DNA of 64,000 bases from Polytrichum commune. Its lineage: Eukaryota; Streptophyta; Polytrichopsida; Polytrichales; Polytrichaceae. The stretch is taken from assembly GCA_950295325.1 (NCBI GenBank), contig OX485806.1:38996001-39060000 (forward strand), read 5' to 3'. Shown here piece by piece: positions 25,850-35,957 of this stretch. The stretch's first letter is position 1. Each line of letters begins with the position of its first letter. Below the pieces are notes generated by a model that saw only the letters and a program-made list of their open reading frames with translations, did not search any database and was not told where the DNA came from. A program made the translations under genes and the position numbers.

Positions 25850-27011
25850 GGCATCATGATTGTTGCTTGAAATTGTGCTAGAAACAGGGGGGCGTGTTCC
25901 CATCCGGATAGACAGGGGGAGACAAAAAACCTGGAATTCCTTTCAAGTTGTCGAAGAATATCATCACAGGGGACCACATGAACCCAACCACAGTCGGGGA
26001 AAATGAATTGCTATTAATACAGAAAGCCATCTAAAATAGTCGAAAGTTGCTCCGAACCACCACTTTCCTTATCACATGACCACATGCAACGATATTGGCA
26101 GATCCTGATTCGAATCTTCAGCCCCCACAGATCGCAAAGCCGATGCCCGAGACCGGTCTTCGGAGAAATTAACCCGACTTGCAAGTTATGGCACAGGAAA
26201 TATTTTGTTCCCTGTGAGGATTCCAAAACTTGCAGGTCTAACATTTGAAATTGCAAGCCTTGGTTTGTTCGAGTGCAACTTTAATTTGCTTCCAAGACAG
26301 AAGGAAAAGCGAGAACAATCTTCTTCTATAGGTCAGATCCCTCTTGTGCAATAAATTTGATCATTTGATGATTTGACAAGGAAACGCTCTTAACCCTCCC
26401 CTGCGTACAGAAGTGGTGTTTGTGGTTAAGTGCCACAATCAACCACCCCACGGTTTTTTTCCACTCACACTTGAAGTGGTTTGGAATCCTTGTGGTTGTG
26501 TTGATGGTGGGGTCGGGGATTGGGTTCACAAACGGCGGATCTCTTTTTCTTTTTCTTTCTTTTCTGAGACAGAAGGCCAACAAAGCCAACGCCAAATGCA
26601 ACAAACGGCGGATCTCGTGATAAGCTTTGTGGGGTCGAATAATAAGCCACTGATCACCTTCGAAGAGGATTTTTAATTGAGAGCCCATGAATCTCTCCAA
26701 AGCAACCGCTTACAAATAGATCGGTCGTCGGAGAAAGTAACCCAACTTGGCAAGTTATTACCAGACAATTAAGAACACCGCGTGTGCTCGCGCACGGCGC
26801 ATCTTGTGGATACATGTGGGGTCGAATAATAGGTGATCACCTAATGATTTGAGAGGCCGTGATTTCTGCCAAATAGAGCTCTTACAGCTAGACCAGTTGT
26901 CGGAGAAAGTAGAACCCAGCCTGCCAATTATTTCTACCTGATAGTAAAAAGACTAAGATTGCAATCCCACGGCTCATCTTGTGGGGTTCTTGTGGAGTTG
27001 CATAATTAGTC
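25850..27011. repeat. Diverged tandem non-coding units, left block
   Basis: Recurring segments include a GTCGGAGAAAGTAACCCAACTTG-type block near 26153, 26718 and 26888, and a TGGGGTCGAATAATAAGTGATCAC-type block near 26630 and 26815. GATTGTTGCTTGAAA plus a CCATCCGGAT motif near 25858-25905 reappear at 31023-31080. The units resume right of the LINE (30452-31750), so the LINE split an existing array. Composition is GC- and CpG-richer than the surroundings. No coding function is evident. Confidence 0.55.
26544..26600 (-). mobile_element. 57-bp LINE 3'-tail insertion with 16-bp target duplication
   Basis: A poly-T/C tract followed by GAGACAGAAGGCCAACAAAG lies between perfect copies of ACAAACGGCGGATCTC (26528-26543 and 26601-26616). 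As at 25634, only the last few dozen bases of the LINE are present, on the minus strand. Confidence 0.82.
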
Positions 27012-27026
27012 ATCCCCTTTGAAGTC

Positions 27027-30000
27027 TTTTTTTTTTTTGAGACAGAAGGCCAAACGGCCAGCGCCAAAATGGATACCACAAAAGAAAAACACGCGCCCTC
27101 ACAGAGGGGAGGCGGGCCCCTCGGACGCGTGAACACCGCCACGTAAAAGAGAAAAGAAAACACCGACCCCACCCAAGGACAACCCCCGGATCACCCAAAC
27201 CAAGGACAACCCCCACCCCACCAACCAAGGACAACCCCCTACCCACCAAACCCCCCGGGACCCAAACAAGGGTCCCCTCCCTACCTACGCTGTCTCTTCC
27301 AATTCCAGTTCATGTGTAAATCATGACGTCGACAAAGGACTCCCCTCGCGCCCCAAGTCTTGTCGAAACCACGCACCAACGCCTCTTTGGAGAAGCTGCT
27401 AATCTTAACATGTTCCAACACCCTCTTCCAGGCCATCTTAGCGTAGATGATCAAAGCATCCCAAATTTGTTGTTTGACCTTGGATTCATGCCATTGTGTC
27501 TGGTTAAACACTTTGTCATTCCGTTCAATCCAAATGGTCCAAAGAGTAATGCCTCTAAGAAGGTGCCAGATTTTAATCACTTTCCCGTATCTTTTGGGAA
27601 TTCTTTCCCCGAACACCACTTGCTTCCAGTTGAAGCAGTCATAGTTACCGGACCTAACCCCGCACATTTCGTGCATGATGTAAGTAGCCCATCTCCATGC
27701 CCGTCTAGCTTGGATACAATCCCAAAATTTATGTTTAACCGATTCGCTAGTGTTAGGTAAGCAAAACACACATTGCTTGGAGATAGAAACCGGAGCAATG
27801 CGTGCCCTCCACTCATTAACTGCCACTGCCTTGTGCCAAATGGACCAAATGAATGCGGCTTCCTTACCCGATCGCATTGGATCCCATACTTGTGACCAAT
27901 AAAACTTGTAATTCCCTGGGAGGTAACCTTGCCATTTATCCGCCACCCGCGTGGTGCCCTGGTTCCTATTAAGGATGTTGTCACGGCCATCCTTAGTCGT
28001 ATAGTCAAGGAAGTGGCTCCCATCAATCCATCGCCACCTATCCGGGTCCCACTCAAGGGTGGCAAGTTTGCCGTAGAAGAAGATAACTTCCTCCCTTTTC
28101 CCCTCTCTCTTAGGCCCCCGGTTAGTGTGGATAGTCTTAACTTTGTGGAAGAACCCCTCAAGCTCCCCTTGTGGACGTTCCCATTCCCTCAGGCATCTAG
28201 AGTGTGTACCAACCGTGTAACATTGAACTGGGAGTGGCAGGGTAAGAGTTTTCATTTGCATGCATTCCGGGGTGAATTCCTCACCACATCTAATGACTAA
28301 GGCCGGGTCTTCCCCGGTTCCCACATAGAAGCCTAACCACTGACCGGCGTAAGTAGTGTCCTCCTCGGTATCCAATAGATGGCGCCAGTATCGAGAAATT
28401 TCATCCGTCACCTCCTCCCAGTCTCCTCGCTCGTGATCCGTAAGTTTAAATTTCCTTTGAGCTTTCTCCCATGTGAGAAATTCTTGTTCCGAGCTATCCC
28501 ATACATCATCTACGCACCGGATTCCTTTACGGTATAAGTGAAGGCCTCTATCATAGTCAATTCCTTTCTCTAGTAGTTCCACACCATCTGCCCACCAAAT
28601 ATTCGAATGGAGAAGTTCCATCTTAGTGCGAGGGGGAAGTTGATAAGTCCCTCTAACCATGATTTTCCAAGCCCTGCTTATGTGTCCCCAAATCTTAGAG
28701 CCCGGGACGCCTTGGTGCTGTCTATTGGTAAACCAATCCAGGCTTACCCCCCACCTTTTTCCCCTTTGTGGGTTAAATCTTGCCAACCTATACCGAAGCA
28801 TTAGTTGAAGGTTGGATTCCCCGGGTTCCATTGCTTTCACTATCCATTTACACAATAGGCTAGTTTTAGCCCCCTCCGGGTCCACCAAGCCTAACCCCCC
28901 GTTCTTCTTTTTTAAACAACATTCCCTCCAGCTAACTCTTGTCCGCGTGAGTTGTTCCTTTCCGGACCATAGATAATTCCGGATTGCTCCCCTAATCTTG
29001 GATAAAATCTTGTTGGAACCCCCCCAAACTGTGATAAAAAACCACAATGTGGACAAAAGAACTTGGTTACATATGACTATCCTACCTCCCAAGGAGAGCT
29101 TCATTGTACTCCAGTAGGCTAGCTTTTTAGAAATTTTGGAATAGAGGAAGTTGTCCACATCCGGCGTGTTAAGGTTAAGGCCAAACGGGGTACCTAAAAG
29201 CTTTGAAAGGTCGCCCTCCTCTGCCCACCTCCAGTTGTACCCATTAAGCCATTCCGGCTTATGCGTATATTTATCGAACCAGTACGCGCTCGACTTCTCC
29301 CAGTTAATTTCCATGCCTGATGCTTCGCTGAACATTTTAAGAAGCCTAACCAACTCGTCAACATCATTCTTTTCCCCTTTAACCATAAATGAAGAATCAT
29401 CTGCGTATTGTGAAATGAGCTGCTGTTTCTTACCCCCGGGTAGTACTACTCCCTTAATTCTACCTTCTGTTACTGCCTTTTTAAACACGTGGGTAAGTGC
29501 CTCTCCAACTATGAGGAACAAGTAAGGTGCTAGAGGGCAACCTTGCCTAACCCCCCTCTCAACCTTAAAATTACTCCCGGGGCTACCATTGACGTTGACC
29601 GCTGCGGTCGCATTCCCAAAAAGGAGCTTCACCCATCCAATGAATTGTGCATTAATGCCCATCTTGTGCATTGCGTGAAAAAGGAATCTCCACGAAACCT
29701 TATCGTAAGCCTTTGAAAAGTCTAGTTTTAGAAAAACTGTAGGTTGTCTAGACGTCCTTGCCCAGTGTAGAGTTTCTTGTGTTAGGACAATGTTGTCCAA
29801 AATGAACCGGAGCGGTAAGAAAGCTGTTTGTTCGGGGCTTATCACGTCTCTCAACATTGGCTGAAGTCTGAGTTGAAGAGTTTTCGCGAAAATTTTGTAA
29901 ATTACTATGAGCAATGTTATTGGCCGCCAATAGTTTAAATCCTTTGTGTCCCCTTCCTTAGGTATAAGACTTATAACTCCTTTTGTGATTCCCTCATGTA

Positions 30001-30436
30001 AGATTCCCCTCTCAATGCTTCTAAGTACCATTTGATGGAAGTCTTGTCCTAAGGTGGACCATAGCCGTTGAAAAAATTCTATCGGAATTCCATCATGACC
30101 TGGTGCTTTCCCCTTAGCCATATCCCTCACTACCGCTCCTAATTCCCTTTCCGTGATGTCCTTTGTGAGGGAATCATTCATCGCCTCCGTGAAAGATGCT
30201 TGAAATCCCTCAAATACTTCCTCAAGTGCCCCCTCCGAGACCTCTTTGTGGGCATAGAGGTTTTTATAAAAATCGTAACAAATTTGATCTAAGTCTTCCT
30301 TCTTAGTAAAACACCGGCCATGTTTGTCTCGTAGTTCTGATAGAACTGCTTGGGAGTTTTTCTGCCTCACGGATTTAAAAAATTCCGCCGTGCATTTATC
30401 CCCTACCTGTTGCCATTTGACTCTTGCCCTGATGGT
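27027..30436 (-). mobile_element. 5'-truncated L1-type LINE, 3.4 kb
   Basis: The element runs from a poly-T tract (its minus-strand poly-A tail) at 27027 to 30436 and is bracketed by an exact 15-bp target duplication ATCCCCTTTGAAGTC at 27012-27026 and 30437-30451. The 3' UTR (27040-27280) contains the GAGACAGAAGGCC tail motif. The body carries the reverse transcriptase and C-terminal zinc-binding regions, but the endonuclease end is absent, as in ordinary 5' truncation during target-primed reverse transcription. The frame is uninterrupted, so the insertion is young. Confidence 0.9.
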
Positions 30437-30679
30437 ATCCCCTTTGAAGTCGAGGAGTGATGATTGATAGATTGAGAGCCCGTGAATCCCTACCGCTACT
30501 TCCATCGTCGACTTGTCTGTAAAGGCTATATATCCGCGTGTCTCGCTGTCGCGATCTTTGTGCAGCCGGGGAAGAACCTGGCTTCCAGAGACAATGGCGA
30601 GAATCGAGAGGGAGCCGACCAGCATATGATCGACAATCCGCAGGTCCCCACCATTTCCTCCCTGCCACATATCTCGCAC
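27281..30679 (-). CDS. LINE reverse transcriptase ORF2, truncated, open into flanking DNA
   Basis: The 1132-codon frame has reverse transcriptase motifs at about residues 196-430: APGHDGIPIEFF, SLIPKEGDTKDLNYWRPITLL, FLKLDFSKAYDKVSW (catalytic Asp), GVRQGCPLAPYLF and the catalytic QYADDSSF (YADD at 425-428). A plant L1-style zinc-binding region follows near the C terminus (WHKAVAVNEWRAR... CVFCLPNTSESVKHKFWDC). Its role in a full element would be to reverse-transcribe LINE RNA at a nicked target. The N-terminal endonuclease is missing, so it cannot act alone. The first 81 codons are not LINE: residues 77-81 (DFKGD) are the target duplication and the rest is the host repeat, open by chance. 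The element's own sequence begins at codon 82. Confidence 0.9.
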   Translation of the reverse strand: MRDMWQGGNGGDLRIVDHMLVGSLSILAIVSGSQVLPRLHKDRDSETRGYIAFTDKSTMEVAVGIHGLSIYQSSLLDFKGDTIRARVKWQQVGDKCTAEFFKSVRQKNSQAVLSELRDKHGRCFTKKEDLDQICYDFYKNLYAHKEVSEGALEEVFEGFQASFTEAMNDSLTKDITERELGAVVRDMAKGKAPGHDGIPIEFFQRLWSTLGQDFHQMVLRSIERGILHEGITKGVISLIPKEGDTKDLNYWRPITLLIVIYKIFAKTLQLRLQPMLRDVISPEQTAFLPLRFILDNIVLTQETLHWARTSRQPTVFLKLDFSKAYDKVSWRFLFHAMHKMGINAQFIGWVKLLFGNATAAVNVNGSPGSNFKVERGVRQGCPLAPYLFLIVGEALTHVFKKAVTEGRIKGVVLPGGKKQQLISQYADDSSFMVKGEKNDVDELVRLLKMFSEASGMEINWEKSSAYWFDKYTHKPEWLNGYNWRWAEEGDLSKLLGTPFGLNLNTPDVDNFLYSKISKKLAYWSTMKLSLGGRIVICNQVLLSTLWFFITVWGGSNKILSKIRGAIRNYLWSGKEQLTRTRVSWRECCLKKKNGGLGLVDPEGAKTSLLCKWIVKAMEPGESNLQLMLRYRLARFNPQRGKRWGVSLDWFTNRQHQGVPGSKIWGHISRAWKIMVRGTYQLPPRTKMELLHSNIWWADGVELLEKGIDYDRGLHLYRKGIRCVDDVWDSSEQEFLTWEKAQRKFKLTDHERGDWEEVTDEISRYWRHLLDTEEDTTYAGQWLGFYVGTGEDPALVIRCGEEFTPECMQMKTLTLPLPVQCYTVGTHSRCLREWERPQGELEGFFHKVKTIHTNRGPKREGKREEVIFFYGKLATLEWDPDRWRWIDGSHFLDYTTKDGRDNILNRNQGTTRVADKWQGYLPGNYKFYWSQVWDPMRSGKEAAFIWSIWHKAVAVNEWRARIAPVSISKQCVFCLPNTSESVKHKFWDCIQARRAWRWATYIMHEMCGVRSGNYDCFNWKQVVFGERIPKRYGKVIKIWHLLRGITLWTIWIERNDKVFNQTQWHESKVKQQIWDALIIYAKMAWKRVLEHVKISSFSKEALVRGFDKTWGARGVLCRRHDLHMNWNWKRQRR

Positions 30680-31750
30680 TGTTTCGGCAGCTGTGAAAGG
30701 AATTTGTGGGCGCGTCCTCCTTGGTTCTTCTTCGTGACAGGGACTTTGGCATTTGCGTATTCTTCATGAAGTTCATGTAGCGTGCACGTGCAACCTAACG
30801 AAAAGATTACATGTTGCGTCGACACAACATCATCGAAAGCACCTTACTGCTCTTTGAGAAGATCCAACGCCGCTTAAATAAACCCCACTTTTACACTATA
30901 ATTGCAGGTGGATTGTGGGTTTCAATGCAGGCCACGTAAAGTATATATTGTGTCCGATTGATTGCTCATTGTCGTTTAGTTCGCAAGGTTGGTGGGGTTC
31001 TTGGATGGCATGTTACCAAATCATGATTGTTGCTTGAAAATTGGGCAGCCAGAGTTAGGTAACGTGTCCCCGTCCGGATCGATAGGAATTTATATTCGAG
31101 TTGTCGATGATTCATCCTCACAGCAGAGGACCAGAACCCGACCACAATCGGAAGAAATGGACGGTCATATTCTTGAGTCACTGATGCTCGAATCACCACT
31201 AACCTCACGCAATATGGCGGATCCAGCGTCAGAGTTTCAGCTGGCAGGCACAGAGCGCAAAGCCGGTACTCGAGCAATCGAACCCAAGGCCACTCGTCGG
31301 AAAAAATCAACCCAACTTACAAGTTGTAACCTGATAGTAAGAAGACTGATGAGATTGTGTTCAAGCACGGCGCATCTTGTGGATTCATCTGGGGTCGAAT
31401 AATAAGTGATCACCTTCGAAGGAAAGTGGTGATTTCGTTGCTTCTTTCGTCCACACTTCAAGCAGAACTTTGCGAATCCTTGGGGTCGTGCTTAATAGTG
31501 GGGTCGAATGGTGGATGGTGAGCTTGTGTTCACTTACTGCACATCTTGTGATGAGCTTGTGGGGTCGAATGCTAAGTGGTCACTTTTGAATAGGCCGCTT
31601 GTTCCATCGTCGATTCGTCGGTAAAGGCTTATATATTCGCGTGGCGCACGGGTTGCATCTTTTCCAACGTGCGAACATCCTGGCTTCCAGAGACAATGGC
31701 GAGAATCTAGAGCGAGCCGTCTACCCTATGATCATCAAGTCCCCCGCCTT
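30452..31750. repeat. Diverged tandem non-coding units, right block
   Basis: Continuation of the array split by the LINE. TTCCATCGTCGACTTGTC through CTGGCTTCCAGAGACAATGG near 30501-30600 recurs at about 31610-31700. Segments near 31023-31150 match 25858-25985, and segments near 31283-31410 match the 26.7-27.0 kb units. A TATATAT motif precedes CTGGCTTCCAGAGACAATGGCGAGAAT in both copies, which looks promoter- or leader-like, but no long frame follows. Confidence 0.5.
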
Positions 31751-31902
31751 TCCCGTCCTGGGCTACTTTTACATTACCAGAAAACGCCGTCGTCTCATCA
31801 TCGGTAGAACACACATCCCGTTTGACGCGGGCGATCGTTCCGACAAGACCCATCACGACAAGGATTATGGGGTCTCGGCACACTGGGCTTTGAGCCAAAA
31901 CT

Positions 31903-31962
31903 TCTTCTTTCTTCTTTTTTTTTTCTTTTTTTTGAGACAGAAGGCCAACACAGCCAACGCCA
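31903..31962 (-). mobile_element. Short LINE 3'-tail insertion
   Basis: A long T/C tract followed by GAGACAGAAGGCCAACACAG repeats the minus-strand LINE tail seen at 25634, 26544 and 27027. Only a 7-bp possible target duplication (CCAAAAC) is visible, so the boundaries are approximate. Confidence 0.6.
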
Positions 31963-31985
31963 CCAAAACAATTTTGTGACTTGCC

Positions 31986-32096
31986 TGTGAAATCTCCTCT
32001 CTACTTGACAGAAAACTTGTCAGGTTGTCAACTCCCTCATGTGTTTTGACGCTGGCATGTCGGTCCTTTGTCTCAAAGAAAAAAAAAAATTTAAAT
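31986..32096 (+). mobile_element. Short LINE-tail-like insertion, opposite orientation
   Basis: GACGCTGGCATGTCGGTCC followed by TTTGTCTCAAAG and a poly-A run resembles the LINE 3' end read on the + strand (GGCGTTGGC...GGCCTTCTGTCTC-A(n)), diverged. TGACTTGCC occurs on both sides (31977-31985 and about 32102-32110), a possible 9-bp duplication. Confidence 0.45.
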
Positions 32097-32548
32097 AAAT
32101 TATGACTTGCCAAAGGAGCATTTGGTGGTCATTTCTACACCCTAGTGATTGGGCTCATGGTCACGGTCTTGTTGACAAATTTGTGTCATTTTGAGCATCT
32201 GGTCACTTTGAGGATATGGTCACTTTATAAGTCTCATCCTTTGGCCCTGCGTGCGACCTTGGGATATCTATACAGCCTAAGATAGTAATGAAGACTAAAA
32301 ACCTAAGATAGATTGTTAGGAAGGGTAAATCACTTGGACAATTTTCAAAACAATTCCATAGATCTGCATACTTATAAAGATTGTATAGTTTGTTTTTCAA
32401 AAAATAATAAATTTAATTCTTATGCAGCCTACATAAATTTCCAAAGTTGTTCAAGGAAAGCCAAGTTTTGGGCATGTTAAATAGCTTGGAAATCTTTTTT
32501 TTTAATTCCATTAATTTGAACAACCATAAAGAGTCTGTGCATGCAGTT

Positions 32549-32670
32549 TCTACATGTAATAACTATATGTAGTAAGTATGAATAGTAACTATGTGTAGTT
32601 ACTACATGTAGTAAGTATATGATGTAACTACGTGTGGTAACTATATGCAATAACTATGTGCTATAACTCA
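32549..32670. repeat. Imperfect short tandem repeat, ACTAYATG/TAGTAAGTAT type
   Basis: Repeated TAACTATATG, TAGTTACTACATG and GTAACTACGTG motifs recur about every 20 bases, partly palindromic. Confidence 0.55.
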
Positions 32671-32810
32671 ATAACTTCATTACCTTCTAGTTATGTGTAC
32701 ATGTGATGTGAGTAGAGTTGATGGCGAAAAACTTGCTTTGGAATCCATGAGGTCTTTGAGTTGAATTCACCTTGGCTAAAGTTCCTACTAGTCTAACACC
32801 CTAGGTTCCC

Positions 32811-33174
32811 ACTACACTTAATTTCGTATTTAATATCACTATGGTAACTTTTTAAATGACACTTCTTATGAATAAGTGAAAAAATATTGTCATGGATGAT
32901 GGATGAGTTCATCCATTGGCCAATAATCCTACCTACTTTTATCAGCTACTTCTTATGATATATTCTCATGGATGATTGAAATTTGGATGAAAAATCACTT
33001 TACAGTGATAGTAATTGCAACACTCTAAATCTATAATCCCCCCAAAAAATTACAAGGAATGATAAATAATGTTGGCTTAGCATTTAGTGTTGGTGACACT
33101 ATACCACAGTTCACAATTAGTATTGAACAAGACAATTAGAATTGGCAACACTAAATATCATATTTAGTGTAGTA
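32811..33174 (+). mobile_element. MITE-A family, copy 1
   Basis: Begins ACTACACTTAATTTCGTATT and ends AAATATCATATTTAGTGTAG. The inside (TTTAGTGTTGGTGACACTA, TTCACAATTAGTATTGAAC) matches copies at 35524, 48280 and 59520. Each terminus is close to being its own palindrome (ACACTAAATA..TATTTAGTGT). Confidence 0.7.
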
Positions 33175-33651
33175 AGCACTTTAGAAATATGAAAGGTCCC
33201 TTGAAATGTGGAAAGTTGAAACATAATTCTCCTCTACTTTAAAATTTCAAAATTTTAACAGTAAAACATTGAAATTTATGCTCCAACAAGTCTTCACATG
33301 ATCTACTTAAGGTAGCCACAATGTTGGATCAGACATGTTGTCAAGAAAAGAACTCAAATAGAATTAAACATGTCAAATTACTCCTTTGTCAATGGTCTAA
33401 AGCAGTTGACCCCGTTCACACATGTGAGTGTTAGATGGTACATGATGTCCACCACCTTTGAGCCTTGTGGAAACAACCATGGTGGTTCATGTTTTATTAT
33501 TAAAAAAATATCACGGTCCCACTACACCATTTATGGCATATAGTGTCAATTACCCTAGTTTGAGGTGTATGGTTGGTTACACTAATAACCAATAACTTCC
33601 TTATTAGATTGTCACCTCATTACACTTTGCATTGAAGTGCGTTTACTACTA

Positions 33652-33754
33652 CTCCCTCTGTCCCAAAATGATTTTCCTACCCCTTGAAATTTTTACAAAC
33701 AATTTGGGACATAAAACTCCAGGGGGTAGAACAATCATTTTGGGATGGAGGGAG
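33652..33754. mobile_element. Stowaway MITE (Tc1/mariner-type), 103 bp
   Basis: TIRs CTCCCTCTGTCCCAAAATGA and the complement of TCATTTTGGGATGGAGGGAG are the classic Stowaway termini. TA dinucleotides flank both ends (33650-33651 and 33755-33756). The paralogous sequence near 36535 lacks the insert, so the insertion lies within an older element. Confidence 0.92.
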
Positions 33755-33875
33755 TATCTTGACATGAGTATGTTCAATAGTGTTATAAGGTGTATCCCTA
33801 TGTTACACAATGGTCTACAAATTGGTTAAAGTGTATACAAATGACACTTGGTATTAGTATTTTTCAAGAATATCT

Positions 33876-34490
33876 CACGGGTAGATCACTTAGTGCATTT
33901 TAAAAACGACGTGCGGCATAATATAGAGAGGATTAAAATCATTTGAAATAAAAATTATAAAGGAATTCCAAATAATGAAGGGGCCATTAAATGTAGACAA
34001 TCCCATTATAAGTAAGTTAGATGAACATAAAACGTGGGCCATTATTTTTTTGTAAAATTAATATAGGGGCTGAAGATAAGGATCCTAGAAGGTATGTTTA
34101 GTATGGTATGTAAATGGATTTAGGACTCATGGGGATGGATGATAATTGGTATTACTTTGCTATGGTCTCCTATGTGTTTTCTTCATAACTTTGTTTGCAA
34201 TGGTATTACTATTTGCACCCTTCTTTGTTTCCATGCTTTCCCTCAACACTTGTCAATTGCGTTAGGAGGTAGATTAGCTTTTATTACTTAAAAAGAATAT
34301 AGAGTACAAAAAATTGCAGTGACTTGGACAATATAAGTAATGGAAGGGTGCAAACAAATGGGCCATTTTTGAAATTTAAGTAATTATAGGGAGGCTTTAA
34401 TTCAACCCTTGAAGGTAAATAGCCCCAAAATAAATAAAAACCCCTAGCCGCACGTGGTGCACAAAAATGCCCTTGAGTGATCTACCCATG
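33876..34490. mobile_element. Non-autonomous hAT-like element, 615 bp
   Basis: Ends CACGGGTAGATCACT and AGTGATCTACCCATG form TIRs that begin CA and end TG. An exact 8-bp duplication GAATATCT (33868-33875 and 34491-34498) flanks it. An 8-bp duplication with CA..TG ends is typical of hAT elements. The inside is non-coding. The paralogue near 36405 reads uninterrupted across this point. Confidence 0.75.
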
Positions 34491-35523
34491 GAATATCTTC
34501 TTCATGCATATTGAATTGTAAACACATGCAACTTGCCATTAGCATGCTCAATAATATCTTCTTCTTGCATCCTAAAACACAAAACTATCATTTGAGTAAA
34601 GCTAGGACATGAGCATGAACCAGGGCCTATATCCTTGGTTTTGAAGGGCTATATTTAGAGATTCAAAGTATTTTTGTGGGCTACTCAAAAAATTATAATA
34701 AATGGGGTTACTCGAGAAAAAAATTTTGGAACATGCTACCCAAAACCCATACAAAATGTTATGGATTGGAATATTTAATTAGAATGAGGTACATATGAAT
34801 TTCTACACAATTTGAGGTACTAATGAAATAGATGTGAAATGTATATCAAAGTTGTACCCACCATATTTCTCGTTATAGTATATATTTAATTATTATAACA
34901 ATATTTTACATATTTTTAATTATAGAGGTAATATTCACACATCATGTGCCAACAAGTTTCATATGCAAAGCATATGGACACTCTTTGGTTACATACTTAT
35001 TATTGGAAAAGATAGAATATTGTGAGCCCGAACAAAACAAATGTTTGGCGTACTTTTATTTCACCATGTGACATGCCATTAACAATACACTTTATTATCT
35101 AGATGATGTGGGTGTTCATAAGGCCTTAATTTTATGTGCATATATTCTTAACCACCTTAAGCTAAATTAGCTTATACTATGTCATACTGTCAAATATAAA
35201 ATCAATATTCATCAATTATCATAATATTCCAAAGAAATGGACTTACTCATTCATTTCTAGAAGCCCATTGCTTAAGAAGTAAATGTGTTTACTCTACCAC
35301 CAATCTAATGTAATTGAAGAAGTGGATGTGAAAGTTGTCTTACAATAGGCGGCTTTGGTTTATTAGCAATACATTAGTACATCGTAGGCCTACTCTACCA
35401 TGTGGCGATTGTTAAAGCCTTACTTAGTTGGCATCACATATGGACACATGCATGTGGACACATCACATATGGACACACACATTGGGATTCAATGTTTCAC
35501 AGGAAATACAAATCACACAATGG

Positions 35524-35907
35524 TACACTAGATATTGTATTTAGTGTCACCAATTGTATTTGTCTTGTTCAATACCTAATTGTAAACCACCCAAGGAGTG
35601 TCACCAACACTAAATGCAAACCTTACATTTTTCTTTTGTCCTTCCTTGTGAAAAGATTTGGGCATTGTAGATATACATTGTTGCAGCTACTATCACTTAC
35701 TAAGTTATTTTCATCCAAATTTCAATAATCCATGACAACATTTTATCATAAAAATGTTAAAATGCAGAGTATACCAAACTAAAAGTATACGAACTGAAAG
35801 TAAGTTGGGATGACAATATTTGCAAACTTATTTATAAGAAGTGTCAGTGTTAGAAGTTACCACAGTGACATAAAAAAAATAACATTAAATAATACATTTA
35901 ATGTAGT
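35524..35907 (-). mobile_element. MITE-A family, copy 2 (inverted)
   Basis: Reverse-complement match to 32811-33174. Landmarks are TACACTAGATATTGTATTTAG at the left and CATTTAATGTAG at the right, with GTCACCAACACTAAATG and AGTGTCAGTGTTAG inside. Confidence 0.65.
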
Positions 35908-35957
35908 TTTCATACAATGGTAAAGTCAAAGGGCATACAAATTGCACCAACCTTTGA

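Larger units (their letters stand above)
33521..34600 (-). mobile_element. R2-family element, copy 1, carrying two nested insertions
   Basis: Starting with ACTACACCATTTATGGCATA, this copy aligns with the reverse complement of 36300-36669 over its whole length once a Stowaway (33652-33754) and a 615-bp element (33876-34490) are taken out. The far end is truncated or too diverged beyond about 34600. Confidence 0.65.

Noticed and set aside
27323-30769. Several + strand frames of 65-145 codons
   Set aside because: They are antisense to the uninterrupted LINE reverse transcriptase frame.
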